A stretch of 64,000 nucleotides of DNA, from positions 5,001,167 through 5,065,166 of the forward strand of contig CM022665.1 of the NCBI GenBank assembly GCA_012295275.1. Direction: 5' to 3'. The DNA is from Chrysomallon squamiferum. Lineage: Eukaryota; Mollusca; Gastropoda; Neomphalida; Peltospiridae. Within the stretch, counting starts at the first letter, position 1, and every line of letters begins with the position of its first letter. The notes beneath the pieces are model-generated. The model worked only from the letters and a program-made list of their open reading frames with translations, was not told the DNA's origin and searched no databases. Shown here piece after piece: positions 50,601 to 63,812 of this stretch. Both the position numbers and the translations under genes were made by a program.

Positions 50601-53600
50601 ACGTAAAGTAGTCGATTCTGCAGCAGCAAAGGTGAAGGTGATTGACATGACAGGAAGAGAGAAGAGGGTTTTATCAGGTATGTTACTTGAAAAAAATAAA
50701 ATAATAAAAAAAAATCATCAACAATCCTAACAAACTACCAATGTACATTCATACGTCCAAATGACTTTAAAGACTTCTTAAAAATAATGTTAAAATTTAA
50801 GAATAAATTTTTAAACTTCCACTGAATTTGTTATTATTGACTTATGATTTGTTATTGTATCATTAGTATAAAAAAAATTAGATTTCTAACTGAAAAAGAT
50901 TTATAATAATAATAATAATCACTTTCTTGTATCAGGTAAGTGTTTGATTTGATTAATAAACTAGGAGGTATTTTACGCAGTCTCAGTTTGTTATCATTAA
51001 TTATAATTATTACCAAAAAAATGTTTAAAACAAATTTAGCAGTAATGGAATATTATGTAATATCTGAAACCAATGCATTAAAAAGACGATAAGAAATAAT
51101 TTATCTTTGAAACAGAATGTGATTAAAGTGTTTGTATTCAACATCATATGGATGAAGGATTAGGCAAAATTGTTTAATTCACTGACAGAAGTTATAGTTA
51201 AATACATTCATTATCTGATACTGTGCAGGTTACCATGCTATTTCACATCGTCATGACAAACCTGATGAAGAAGAAGTGATTGTTTCAGAAACAAAAGAAA
51301 GAAAAGCTTTTGACATGCCAGAACTTCTTCACAATTTGAATCTACTTGTTGATATGTCAGAAGAAGATATTATTGAAAATGACAGAAGGCAAGTCCATAA
51401 CTATACAAAAAATATTTTGCTGTTTTTTTTCATAACCAATGTGCCTAGATATCATCTTGAAAGATATTTTATCGTAATTATGCTGGAAATGGAATGAACA
51501 AATAATGTGTTAACACATTTTGACATTAACCATAATTTTAATGTCAAATAATTTTAAAGGAAACCCATTATTTTCATTCCTTGAGCAATTCTGTTGATTA
51601 ACAGCAGTGGGTAGTATTTCTATCTGCATCTTGCTGTAAACTGTAAAATATATTTTATAAGCTTTTGATACCACAGTGTTGTTTTTAAAGAAACCATGAA
51701 AATTCAGGTATCTCATGTTTCCTTATGCATTATGTATTTGGTTTATTATAAAATAGACTATTCATACCTTGGCATGACTGTAGATGGATAATGATTTTTT
51801 TAATATTTTTAATTATCATCATAATCATCAGCATCAGCATCATCATCGTAATTTTGTTTCTTTTTTTTGTGAAGTATGAGGTGATTCCAATCTTTATTAG
51901 TCAGAATTTAACTGAATTCTATAATGGTTGTAGGTTGAAGTATGAGAGAGATTTAATAGTGAATATGAGATATGAAAAAGAAAGACTGGATTCAATCTGT
52001 ATTGAGGAAGAGAAAAAAATGAACAGATTGCAGAAAGTACTTGATATTGTTCAGAGGTTTGTTGAATTTCTTTCTTAAAACTTCATAAACAGAGGATTTT
52101 GTTTCATTCATTTTGTTAAATATCTTGTTTTATCTACATTTATCTGCCAACCAAATATTTAATTTAGTTACCAAATAATTCCATTTTGGATAATGTTATG
52201 TATGTTCAAGCAACCAAAAGATTGTTTTAGTATTTTTAATTCTTAAATTTTTTTATTTATATATTTATATATTTTTAAATTTGATTTTTGTCCAATAACT
52301 CTAATACAGACATAAACAATTATAAATAAATACTGTCCACATCAGTACTCTTTCCTTTTTACATTAAAAATGATTCTGTTCTTTTCCGCAGCTGTGAGGC
52401 TCGCACAAAGCCTGACAGTGAAAACCCTCTGACACTGGATGAGTGTGTGGATGTGTTTAAAAATCTTCAGAAGGACTTCTATGAAGAATATAAAATGTAC
52501 GATCTGGCAGCACTGGCAATAGCTCTTGTATTTCCACTGGTAAGTTAACTGTAATCCATCTGAAATTTCTTTTATCATATTCACTGGTTGGCTTGGTGTC
52601 TTCAGATTCAGTAATAAATCTCTGTTGTTGGTCTTGGAACACATAACATCTTGTTAATTTTGAAACAATGAAAAGGAAGCAATCTCTTCAGCTGATTCAG
52701 TTGCAAAATAACTTACGTATTATTCAGTGTCTAGAATGTATGAAGTAACTAACTAAACTTTATGTAATCAACTGAAAATAGGATGCAATAATCTCAGTGG
52801 TGTAGCTTAGATAATTTGCTGCAAAGTATTGTTAATGACACAGACTTTTAAAAGTATTCCAGTTTTATTTGGAACCACATTTATTTTCAGATGAAGACCT
52901 TCTTTCAAAAATGGCAGCCATTTGTCGAACCTGCATTTGGTCTTAATACAATGCATGAATGGCGACTGCTTCTTGAAGATCACAACTACCAATACACAAT
53001 AGACCTTGACAACATGGACACCTTCCAGAGACTTATCTGGGATGTCTGGCTCCCACCTGTCAGACTTGCTATTCTGTAAGTCATTTTGTAATGTGATAAA
53101 GCAATAATGTCAGTTTTTATGTTGTGAAACTTAGCAGTATAGTAGTGATATTTAAAAGGGAAAACTAGCGAATGAAATAAAGATGATTGTTTTTAACATT
53201 ATTTGTATACTATATATTAATAAAAAATTATAATTAACCTCTTGATGTACTGCTATTGAGTTTACAGTTTTGACGCCCCTGTACATATAGAGTCCATTTT
53301 GCAATTACAGTATATCCAGTATATCATATCATATTTTTTATCTGTTGCATATGATGCCTAATTTTACTGTAATTCAAGTTTTAGCTGTCAGACAGCAGTA
53401 CACTCCTCAGTATAGAAGAGATTAAGGATGTAATATTTTTGTCTTTGAATTTGTCTTGGTTCTTTCTTGAACAATGCAATTTTATTTGGACGATGTGTTT
53501 TTTTCTTTGTAAATTAAAATATTTATATTTACATGTATTGATATTTTATTATATTTCATTTTAATTAATTTTCAATCGTTGTTTTTTATTGGTAACTACA

Positions 53601-55883
53601 AATTCTGTTTCCTAATTAACATTATAAACAGGTGTGTGAATGAAATAATCCATAAGTAGATGTGTACTATATAATAATAATTTTTTTTTTTTTATATATT
53701 TTTCTTTATTATTATTGTTATTATTATTTTTTTTCTTTTTTTTTTTTTTTTTTTTTGTTTTTGGGGGTTTTTTTTAGTCAGTGGAATGTGCGAAGTCCTG
53801 ACCTAGTAATTAGACTACTTGATTTGTGGAAAAATGTGTTGCCACAGTGGGTTTTGGAGAACATTCTTAACCAGCTGGTGTTGCCAACACTCCTACGAGA
53901 GGTTGAGATGTGGAACCCACTCACAGACACTGTACCTATACATGCCTGGATTCACCCCTGGCTACCACTTATGTGTAAGTTCTGTACAGCTATTTGTTTT
54001 TGTCATTTCTTGTCAGAACAAAACGAAGATGAGTAATAATAATTTTTAGAAAAAGAAGGGAAAAAATATTCAGTATAGAAATAATTAAAAAATAATTGTC
54101 GTCTTCAAAGTGTTAACAAGATAATCAGAGAAAATTAACATGTTTTTATAGTATTTGGTTTGATATTGCATTTTCTGTTTATAATTTAAAGCATCTGCAT
54201 GATGCTCATGACAGGTAAGCAAAAAATGCTTTTAGTAAATATTTGTTAAAATTAATAATCTATTTATATTTTTCAATAAATAGCAATTTTTTTAAATAAT
54301 CAATCAGTATACTTATAAATAAAACCAATTAAACTGCCCAGGTCTCAGAGATCAGTTTGAGGGAAAATATTTGGTATCAAATATACAAGCTCAGCTGACA
54401 GGTATGGACTTACAGTTTATTTAATTTATTATGTGAAATAAATCTAGATTTCACAATGATAACAAAACATGTAGTGTTTTTGATCCTACTAAATGGGTAA
54501 CATTCCATTTTTCTAAATCCATTTAGCTGATAAATTGTCTTCTTGCTATGGGCCAATCAGACACAAGCTAGCAAATGCTCTTGTTAACTGGCATCCATCC
54601 GATGCATCAGCCAAAATCATTCTTCAACCTTGGGTTGGTGTCTGGAAACAAGGGCATATGGAAGCATTTCTGGTGAGAAACATTGTTCCTAAACTGGCAA
54701 TAACTATGCAAGAACTGGTTATAAACCCACCACAGCAGATTCTAGGTGAGTTTTTATTTCCATTTTTTATTTTTTTATTTTTTCATTTTTAATATTATTA
54801 CATAAACATAGGTTTCCATAAATATTTACATATACAAAAGAACCTACAGGTTGTCTTTTTTGCTCCAAAATATATTGTATTTAAGTTACTGTCTTATATT
54901 ACTCTTAGATAAGTTAAGAAATCAATGCTAAATAAAATTTAAACTCAAACCATAAACAAAATATATACTACAATAAGAAAAAATATATTTATAATAACTA
55001 TACATACATACATATAAAGCATAATTGTAAAAATTACAGAAATAAGCAGTACTATTTATGAAACTGAAACATTATATCAGAAATATCTTTGCATATTTTA
55101 TAAATAATTTATTTGACTTCACTGTTGGGATGGGTATCACCATAAAACAGCAAACACTAAAAATATTGTTGAAATAAATGATACTCAAACCAGAGAAAGT
55201 TACGTTGGTCACAGTATATTAAATTATAACATTAACCCAGGTAGAGGGGATATCAAAATCATAACTGCTATAGCACTGACAAGGTTAAAGGCGTGTATTT
55301 GAAATTGTTTCCTTACAGACCAGTGGCGCTGGTTCATCTCCTGGCATGGCATTATACCAAATCATCACATGATTTCTATCCTGGAGAAAGCATTTTTCCC
55401 AAAATGGTTGCAGGTTCTCTGTGGTTGGCTGGGCAATATGCCCAACTATGAGGAAATAACTAAATGGTATCTTGGATGGAAAGCTCTGTTTCCTGAAGAT
55501 TATCTGCTGGCTCCAGTAGTGAAAGGTAAAAAAAATTCTGCCTGTCTAGTTTGTATATATTCAAAGTTTATTTTTGATAAATAATTAAGGTAACTTTTTT
55601 TTTTTTTTAAATTATCCATGTATACATATTACAGAATAGTTTTTACCAGTATGCGTACATACTGCTTAACTATATATATATACATACAGGGTGGTCAGTA
55701 AATGATAACATTTATTTTGAGATTACATATACAATTATATTTACTCTAAAAGTATTAAATTTGAACAATTATAGTTGTAAAATTTTAAATAATATAGCAC
55801 AAATACCATAGTTGTAATGAACACCATTGTAATAATATAACCCTAACCCTAACCCACATACTGTCCACCTACTTTTGGACCAC

Positions 55884-55921
<38 letters not shown>

Positions 55922-55939
55922 GCTCTGTTACAGCACCAT

Positions 55940-55972
<33 letters not shown>

Positions 55973-57344
55973 CAGAACAATTCAGCAAAGCTCTCGACAT
56001 AATGAATCGAGCTGTGTCTGGTCACTTCCAGCCAGGAGCCAGAGAGAATATTGCTTACTTCACTCACACAGAACGCAGACAGATGGACTTACAAGCAGCA
56101 ATCCCACCACCATTACCACCTCTGCCTACAGAGGTATGTCATATCTTTATTTTAACATCAGAATGTTATGTAGTGTTTTTGAACCTTCATAAAATATCTT
56201 TTAACAACAGGTTACACCTTGAAGTAAACAGGTACTGAAACTTTATGATAAGGACTCCATGATTATAAAACTTCTTATTATTTCATTTTATTTTATTCTT
56301 TTCAGGGTTTTTTTTCTGTGGGACAGGGAAGAGCTTTGCTTTAAAAACTTTATTGCCTACAGCTATAACTGAATCATTTAATTGCAAGAATCTCAAATTA
56401 AAAAATAACACAATGTGAAGTTCTCTGTCATTTAGATGGATTAAATCAGCACCACTTACATTTAAGAAAGTATCTAAATTCATTACAAAGTTTTTTTTCT
56501 TTTTTATAAAACTATGAAATTTATTTTGTAGCAGACACTTCAGACTTCATGTGTCTGACAATTATATGGATAACATGTACTGTTAATTATAATAATCTGG
56601 TAATTTACATACATAGTTATGACCAAACAAAAATGTTGCTTTTGAAATCAACTAATGTGCTCAACTTATCTGTGGTTTTGTTTTTCTTTATTTCAGTCTC
56701 TGGCTGGCAGAACAACTGGAGGAACATCAATGACAAGTTTCAAGGAGCTTGTAGAAAAGAAGGTAAATATGTTGATCTTCTTCTTTTTTTCATCTTTTTT
56801 TTAATTATTAAAGGATCTAACCTAATTTTATTACTTTCATAGAGTGAGTTTATGAATTGAGTGAGATTAAAATGAAACAAGAAGTCCAAGTAAAAAGTTA
56901 TTTATTTGCAATAAAATATTTAAGAGGTGTATCCTATTTTAAAAGTTATTACAATGTTTAAAAAGGAATCAGTATTTTAATTTAGTTAGGTTTGTATGTG
57001 AAGTTAGTGAGATTAAAATGAGACAAGAGGTTTAAGTGAAAATAAATATTTTTGTGCACAGGAAGTGTTTAAGATGTGTGTATATTACAATGTATAAATT
57101 TATCTTTCAAAAAACGTATCTGTATTTTGACACATATTCTGAATGCTCATGTTTATTTTACTTTCAGGCAGAAGAAAATAATATATTATTTATGCCAATC
57201 CCAGGTAAAACACATGAAGCCAGACAAGTTCACAGATTTGGAAATGTTCAGGTGTACATAGACCGCAGTGTTATTTTCATGTACAATGGAAATCAGTGGG
57301 TGCCAGTTTCCTTACAAAGACTGGTAGAAAGTGCAAAGAGTTAA
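47646..57344 (+). CDS. TFIP11: Tuftelin-interacting protein 11 / spliceosome-disassembly factor (16 coding exons, 813 aa)
   Basis: Coding exons: 47646-47754, 48179-48327, 48714-48838, 49176-49233, 49748-49960, 50530-50677, 51229-51388, 51934-52056, 52392-52539, 52891-53075, 53778-53974, 54527-54745, 55319-55525, 55976-56133, 56697-56762, 57168-57344 (2442 nt). All introns are GT-AG except the one after 51388, which is GC-AG. The protein starts with an acidic TIP-type N-terminus ([18 protein letters not shown]). A G-patch follows at about residues 128-175 ([19 protein letters not shown]). Next come a basic GRKRK patch near 240, [12 protein letters not shown], and a GCFC-type helical domain including [28 protein letters not shown] and [13 protein letters not shown]. 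This is the Ntr1/TFIP11 family, which activates the DEAH helicase Prp43/DHX15 to dismantle the post-splicing lariat spliceosome in the nucleus. Human TFIP11 is 837 residues. An AATAAA at 57744-57749 is the likely polyadenylation signal. Confidence 0.97.
55680..55887. mobile_element. Short mariner-like MITE with internal TTAGGG-type repeats
   Basis: GGGTGGTC at 55689-55696 and its reverse complement GACCACCC at 55878-55885 bound about 197 bp in TFIP11 intron 13, flanked by TA-rich DNA. The right end read inward is GGGTGGTCCAAAAGTAGGTG, which has the look of a Tc1/mariner terminus. Three near-contiguous CCCTAA units occupy 55838-55855. Only the outermost terminal bases match, so the element is either degenerate or composite. 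Confidence 0.5.
55888..55972. repeat. (TA)n and 31-nt poly-T tract at TFIP11 exon 14 acceptor
   Basis: About 15 TA units end at 55918. A run of 31 T from 55942 leads straight into the CAG acceptor of exon 14 (55976) and serves as its polypyrimidine tract. Confidence 0.95.
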
Positions 57345-59112
57345 ACTTTTTAATATTTTGAAATTAATACATGGGAAAGCTAACAATCACAAAGACAGAA
57401 TTTCTTTGCATTTTAAATAAGCAGTGAATAAAACAGAAAATGGAGGTGAAAATTCAGTGGTTGATGCTGTCAGTTTTGATTACTATCCAAGAAAAATAAC
57501 TGACAAATATTCCAGTATTTCAGAATCCTGAAGTTTGGCAAATCAATGTCTGATCATGAATTTGGTGATACAGAATTCCAGAATGAAATTAAAAGTGAAC
57601 AAATTCAGTAGTTTCTAATTTAATGTCTTATCAAGTCATACATATATATTATATATATATGAATCTTGCCACTGACTTCAGCTGCTATTTGATTCTGTTT
57701 CATCAGAATTACAAATGTCAACCATGTTTTAAATGGATGTTCTAATAAAATATCCCTTGAACATTACACAAGAATTTTGATGTTGTTATTATCTCTTAAA
57801 CTTCACACTTAAAAAAAATCAAAATGATAATCTGAAATTTTAACATTTTAGAAAGAGAAAAAATGTGTTAATCACACTTTAATTAAACTAACCTCTATAT
57901 TTCACATACGTATTTGTTATTTTAAGTGTATGTATGCATTAAGGTGAAGTAACAACTGTATAGTCATTAAAAAAAATAATACTAATTTTATATTATTTCT
58001 TATAAAACCAAAACAAACAACTGACTGATATAACTTCTATATCTTTGTTCTGTACAGATGTAACTTTTCTTTTCAACTTGCTCATCAACATAAACAAATT
58101 TGTTCTTATTCTGTATCTTGTAATTATTTGTTGAAGAGAGACAATATATTTTACCAAAGGAATAAAAAAAGAAAAAGATGGCACATTTTAACAGCCTTCA
58201 AAAAAAAAGAAAAAAAGTTTTACCCTTTAACTTGAATAAAGGTATGAATGTTCAGCAAAATAAATAAGATTATAGTTGGCTCACCTTTACTACCAGGATT
58301 ACATCCACAATTCTGACCTAGTGCAATTTGAATTATTATTTTTTTTAAATTACTGTACAGAAGATTGGTTTAGTTAATGGTTATTCGTTTTAATGCCCAA
58401 TGGGTTGTAGGTCAGAAAGAAGACTGGATACAGTATAATAAACAAATAGTTTAATAATCGTGTTGCTATAATTTTTTATTTTCATATTCAAATATTTCTG
58501 ATTGCAAAATGCCAGGAAGGTGAAAAAAAAAAAATAAAAAAAAAATTGTTTCATTGTTTATTTTTATTAACCATTATTATAAAAAGGCCAATATAGTATT
58601 AATTTTGTATGTTGTAATTTATAAAAATCAAACCAGAATGCAAGTTTTTAATTATATCATATGCCATTTTATCAGTACTCAAACAATTTAACAATAATTT
58701 TTGTTTCTCCAGCAGATTTATTCTAGCTCAAATTTTTTATCTTAAAAAAACATTAAATTACATTTAATAAAACTGCATTACTTTGGAGCAGGGAAAAAAA
58801 GAAAAGTTAAACGACATATAAAATTGGTAAATCAAATTCCATACTTTCAAGTAAATTAACTTTCTGGGAATCGGTGTGGGTTTTTTTTAAAACAATATCT
58901 ACAAGCATCCATCTTGAATATTATTTTTATTTTTGGTATCAAAAAATGATTGTCCCATTCCTTAACAATACAAAATAGTTTATTATACTTTCCTTTAAAT
59001 TAATTTACAAATTATCTGTTCTTTCATCTTTCATGTACATACTGTGATTATAATTCTGCAAATCTTGTTTTTTTCTTGTTTTTAAAAGAAAAATGATATG
59101 TTACAGAATTAC

Positions 59113-59152
<40 letters not shown>

Positions 59153-61316
59153 GTACAAATATGTTTAATTCACGTGCACCACAATATTATGGGACATCAA
59201 ATTAAACCAAACAAAACTGTTAAATACAAATTTCATGCTGCAATGAGAATGAGTAATAAGAGAAAATTCACAAAACAAATTACATTATTATAAAATATTT
59301 TTACATTTACTGCAAATATAATCAGACAAACTGTACATAATTAGGTATGAAAAAAAATCTAAATACTTAGTAATTACCTTATGGAATACAGTTCTAGTGT
59401 TATTTCTTTTTCACTTCTTTTTTTTTTTTCTTTTAACAGAAATACTTTCAGGAATAAGTTTAATACTTTTGGGGTGAGTTTGTTTTTTGTTTTTGTTTTT
59501 TTTACTTTTGCTGTAACAAAGATCTGCTGTTTAACTGTTTTATTATTATTAGCATATTAACCATGTATGAAATATATGTAGAATAACAAGGATTACATTT
59601 TGAAAAAAAGAAAAAGCAAATACTTATTGCCCATGTGGACGGATAATTTGTTTTACAAAGAGAAATACAACTTAAAATTCCATTGTTATTTTCAAAATCA
59701 AAGAACCTTTTACGGTGGGGTTAAAAATTATCCTTATTTTTCATAAATCTGTAAAATGATTTCCATGAAAATGGTGGCACCCAACTTAATATCCAATGTG
59801 AAAGATTAAAAAATAAATTAATTATAAAACAAAGACCAAAAAACATTCTTCTGAATAAATTAAAGTTATTTTTATTCGTAATTTAATATCACACTTCAAC
59901 AGTACAATGTTGTATAATTATCTTTTCTAAATTAAATTTCATTTCAGGCTTAAAATGACAATTATCAAAGGTAAATGATGTTAAATAATTGCTTTCTTTG
60001 TGTTTATATTTCAGTAAATACAGAGGAATTCCAAACATTTTTTAATTTTACGCACATTTATGCTTTATGAATTTGGCCTTTGCAATAAATATATGTGTCT
60101 CTATGCCAAACAAAATGCAGATACATAAAAATTATAATACATAATACACTACAAGTGTTAAGGAAGCAAAAATATTGCAGATTTAACTGTTATAGTCTGG
60201 AAAACTGGGAATGTAAATATTCAGATTCTCTTCTTGAATTGCTCACCAATTCAACAGAAATGACTCTGGTTATCGTTTCCCAAACAGAAATCTAAAGTAA
60301 AAATATTTTCAATAAAGATTTGTTTTAAAAATCTTTGTGGTTCATTGGAAAATCAATGTACATTGCACCCAGTTCTAATGAGGGTTAGTTATATGTGGAA
60401 GGAATCTCCACATGTAAAAAAAAAAAAAAAAATTAAAAATGACTTAGATGGCAAAAACAATCAGCATCAAAATAAAACTAATTCTAAATTAATCTATCAA
60501 CAAACATACTTGCAGAATCTAACATGAACAACGATTTCTGCAAATCCACAAAAACATTTGAAAAATAAATAAAAAGCAGTTTGTGTTAATTATTACATCT
60601 TTTGCCGTTTCAAGTGAAAGTTTAGTTTTTATAACATTAACAAACAGGATTATATTGATATATTTTTTAATGTGTGTGTGTTTGTGTGTGTCAAATTTTA
60701 TAGAAAGTAATAACATCATCTCAAACTTATAACAACCATGTTTTTCTAATCTTAAAAATCAAAAATGTACAAATCAGCACTTACCTGTTTTTAAAGACAT
60801 ATCCTTTCTAAATAAGAATATTTGTTTGTTTAATTTAAATTTAGGTATGATTAAATTTGAGATTTTTTAAATAACAAACTTAAAACAATCTAATGATAAG
60901 ATATAACAGATTTTTTATTGACTTGTTTTTTTTGTGGTTTGCAGTATTTTGTACATAATGCTAATATAATTAACGTTTTAATTTCACCATCTACGTCTTA
61001 ATGGGAATCTCATGAAAAACAATTCACGTAACAACTTCCCAATTTCCTTTCTTTTTACTTTTTTTTTGCAAACAATTGTTTACATGTTTACATCATTTTG
61101 TTTCTGTATCACACTTCACATCCTTGATACCTTTGTTTCATCCTAACACTCAGCTATATATTATAACAGACAGTTAAAAAATAAAAAAAAACTGAGCTTA
61201 GGACTGAATAAATCATGACAAAATATTTAGTCAGGCAAAGAGAACATCCATGTTTTTCGAGGGTAATTTCATGTTGAAACACCTAATTCCATGTCTTCAT
61301 CATCACAGGGCTGCTT
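57345..61316. other. Convergent 3' intergenic region between TFIP11 and RAB21
   Basis: It contains the TFIP11 3' UTR up to about 57770 and presumably the 3' UTR of RAB21 from 61316 leftward. The rest is AT-rich with homopolymer runs and a (TA)n(CA)n microsatellite at 59109-59151. No coding exon or structured RNA was recognised. Confidence 0.6.
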
Positions 61317-63812
61317 TTAACAGCAGCCTCCAGATTTCTGCTCTGGTGCCTGTTCATCATCCACAACCATCACACTTCGGCGGTTCTTTCCTCCAGCTTT
61401 AGAGAGAGTATCTTCTCCAGCTTTTGCTATCATATCTGAACAAAGAATAACAGTCAGTTGTAAAGAGATTTATGAGAATATCTTAACTTAATTTTTTACA
61501 GCACTGCAGCATTGCTAATTATTTTAATGCTTTTCTGAAGAAAAAAAATGTACATAAAAAGATAGATATTAATTTCATTAATGCCTAATGTTTGTTTTGT
61601 GGGGGAGCGTCAAATTTTTGATGTAATATACATTGTACAGAGTAATAATATAAATGACTAATGCTTACTTTTACTGAGATCTAAAAACATCTCTTCTATG
61701 CCCTTGTTGAGTTTTGCCGATGTGTGGAAATGCTGAGCATTCACTGATGCTGCATATCTGTAAAAATACATTATGTAAATGACAACATTTCAAATAGATT
61801 GATAGCTGTGTAAGTATTTGTGTGCATATGTACAAATGTTTCTTTGAGTGTGTGTGTGTGTGTGTGTTTGTGTGTGTATGTATACAGATTATTATGTAGG
61901 TACTGGCAGGCAAATTTTTTTCTGACTGTAATTTCACATAATATGCAAAAAAATATAGCACATAATGAAAGCTGTAGCAAAAAGAATGAAAACACACAAA
62001 AAATTATGACTATCTCCGGTGGTTAAGAAGATATATGCAAATCGGTATGACAGGTGATGGGACCAACTTGCTAAATGAGCTCAATTTTTTTCAGACCTGT
62101 ATGTTTGTATGTGTGTTCACAATAACATGCTGAACATGCCAAAATCTTCAAAATGACACACGGCAGAATTACCTTTTCAATTTTTGTAGAAAAGCACAAC
62201 TTTATTTACATAAGCAGCTTCAGTTTTCACTCTATTAAATACTTGGTAGTAACAAGTTAAGATACTGTGATGTGTATATATCATATATACATAAATGTTA
62301 CTTAAAAGGTCTACAAGCATTTGATGTTTAACCATATTCCTTTGCAATATATAAACTCAGCTAATCCTTGGAGTCAACTCCAGAAAGGTGTTGCAGGTAT
62401 TAATCAGGGAAATAAAATGTATGTAATCATGAGACTAGAGGAAATTAAAGAATTTGACAGCAAACAAAGTTACCTATCATCTGACCATTGTTGAAATTTT
62501 CTCTGACTGAGCTTATTAACAAGGAAAAATAATCTTTTAAAACTGATCAATTTACGATTTTATAGTTTTAAAAAAGTGATTAGATTTTTATTCAGCATTC
62601 CATCAATGCCTCTGAATACATTGTTCTATTATGTTTACGATTCTTAATTCGATGTTTATCGCAAGCATTTTGAATGCAAAATAATCAACGGTTTTAAACT
62701 GAAGATAGTAATCAGCAAAACAATGTTAATTTGTTTATTTCAGAACGCAATTTTTCTATGCACGTGCTATTACGTATACGATAAAAGTAGGTAAATTGAA
62801 GAAAAACAAACAAGTTATTAAAAATATAAACAACATATAAATATAATCATTTTAAACAAACCTTTCTAGCTGTACACAAGATCTACGGCGATTTCGTTCT
62901 GTAAAAAACATAACGCAATGGCGATTACTCTAAGCACATGCTACTTTCAAACACGAAGCTTCTTTTTGCCAAAGAAGACACACCGTAGTGTCGCACATTG
63001 TTCGAAAGGTAATTGAATGATCTTTCATTTGATCCCATGAACATAGGTTTTATTTTCAGCCATTTTTTTTCAAAATAGGTTTGAAGGCATGAAAAAGTAC
63101 ATTTTTGGACACAACTTTTGATATAAGCCATTGCCAGCAACGACATGCACACTGTTAGAAAGATTGAACTTTGACCCTCCTAGCTGTGCTAAAAATAACA
63201 TTGAAGCCATTTTGGCAAAAACAAGCCAGGCATTTGTAGAGCGACCCTATTTTAGGACTTTTTACTCCACACTGTTAATTGCTGACCACGGGCGCCAAAG
63301 TGCATTTACCCCCACCGCGTTTAACTCTCATACAACAAACTGATTTAACATACAACAAGAACAACAACACCATTTAAAAGAACACATAAAGATCTTTAGT
63401 TACATGTATTTGTTTTTTATGGTAGGATTTATAGAAGGGATTTGGGAGTGGAGGAAAATGGACAAAATCTGAACTTTTAACAGCTTCGACCAATTATATC
63501 AGCTAGGCTGCCGGTACCTATATAATGTGTATATATTTTTTTATCAGTGATTGGTATCAACTAAAAGGGTAAATTAATGGAAAATCAGTATTTTGTATAC
63601 AAACTAGCAAATCTGTTTTAAAATTAATTCTTATTAAGATTTAAATTTGTAATTCAATAAATTTTTAAAAAAGTTATGAACTAGGACATTTACTGTTCAG
63701 CATCAGCTACTGGAACATGTCTTTCTTTTTCCAAGTCAGTCTTGTTGCCTGCTATACATAAACAAACATCATTCCCGAGCATACGTCGTAATTCTTTCAC
63801 CCAGTTCTTGAC
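61317..63812 (-). CDS. RAB21: RAB21 small GTPase, C-terminal three exons (partial)
   Basis: Exons in transcript order: 63812-63694, 61757-61669, 61435-61317. The 5' exons with the P-loop and switch regions lie beyond the right edge. The visible part starts VKNWVKELRRMLGND and contains the G4 guanine-specificity motif NKTD (in GNKTDLEKERHVP) and the G5 motif SAK (in HTSAKLNKGIEEMFLDL). It ends in a basic NRRSVMVVDDE stretch and GGCC, a dual-cysteine geranylgeranylation site at the very C-terminus. These match RAB21, an early-endosome GTPase that controls integrin and other endocytic trafficking. Human RAB21 has extra residues after its CC; here the cysteines are terminal. Intron phases 2 and 1 join cleanly. 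Confidence 0.93.
62880..63345. repeat. Probable dispersed repeat in RAB21 intron
   Basis: This intron segment has far more balanced base composition than its AT-rich surroundings and distinct edges (about 62880 and 63345). It contains CCACGGGCGCCAAAGTGC and CTCATACAACAAAC-type sequence. No intact reading frame or terminal repeat was found. I infer an inserted repeat of unknown class. Confidence 0.35.

Noticed and set aside
55838-55855. Chromosome end
   Set aside because: Only three telomere-type units occur, inside an intron of an intact gene with sequence continuing on both sides.
63131-63343. 70-codon plus-strand frame in the RAB21 intron
   Set aside because: It lies in a probable repeat, lacks a Kozak-like start and domain similarity, and is opposite to the host gene.
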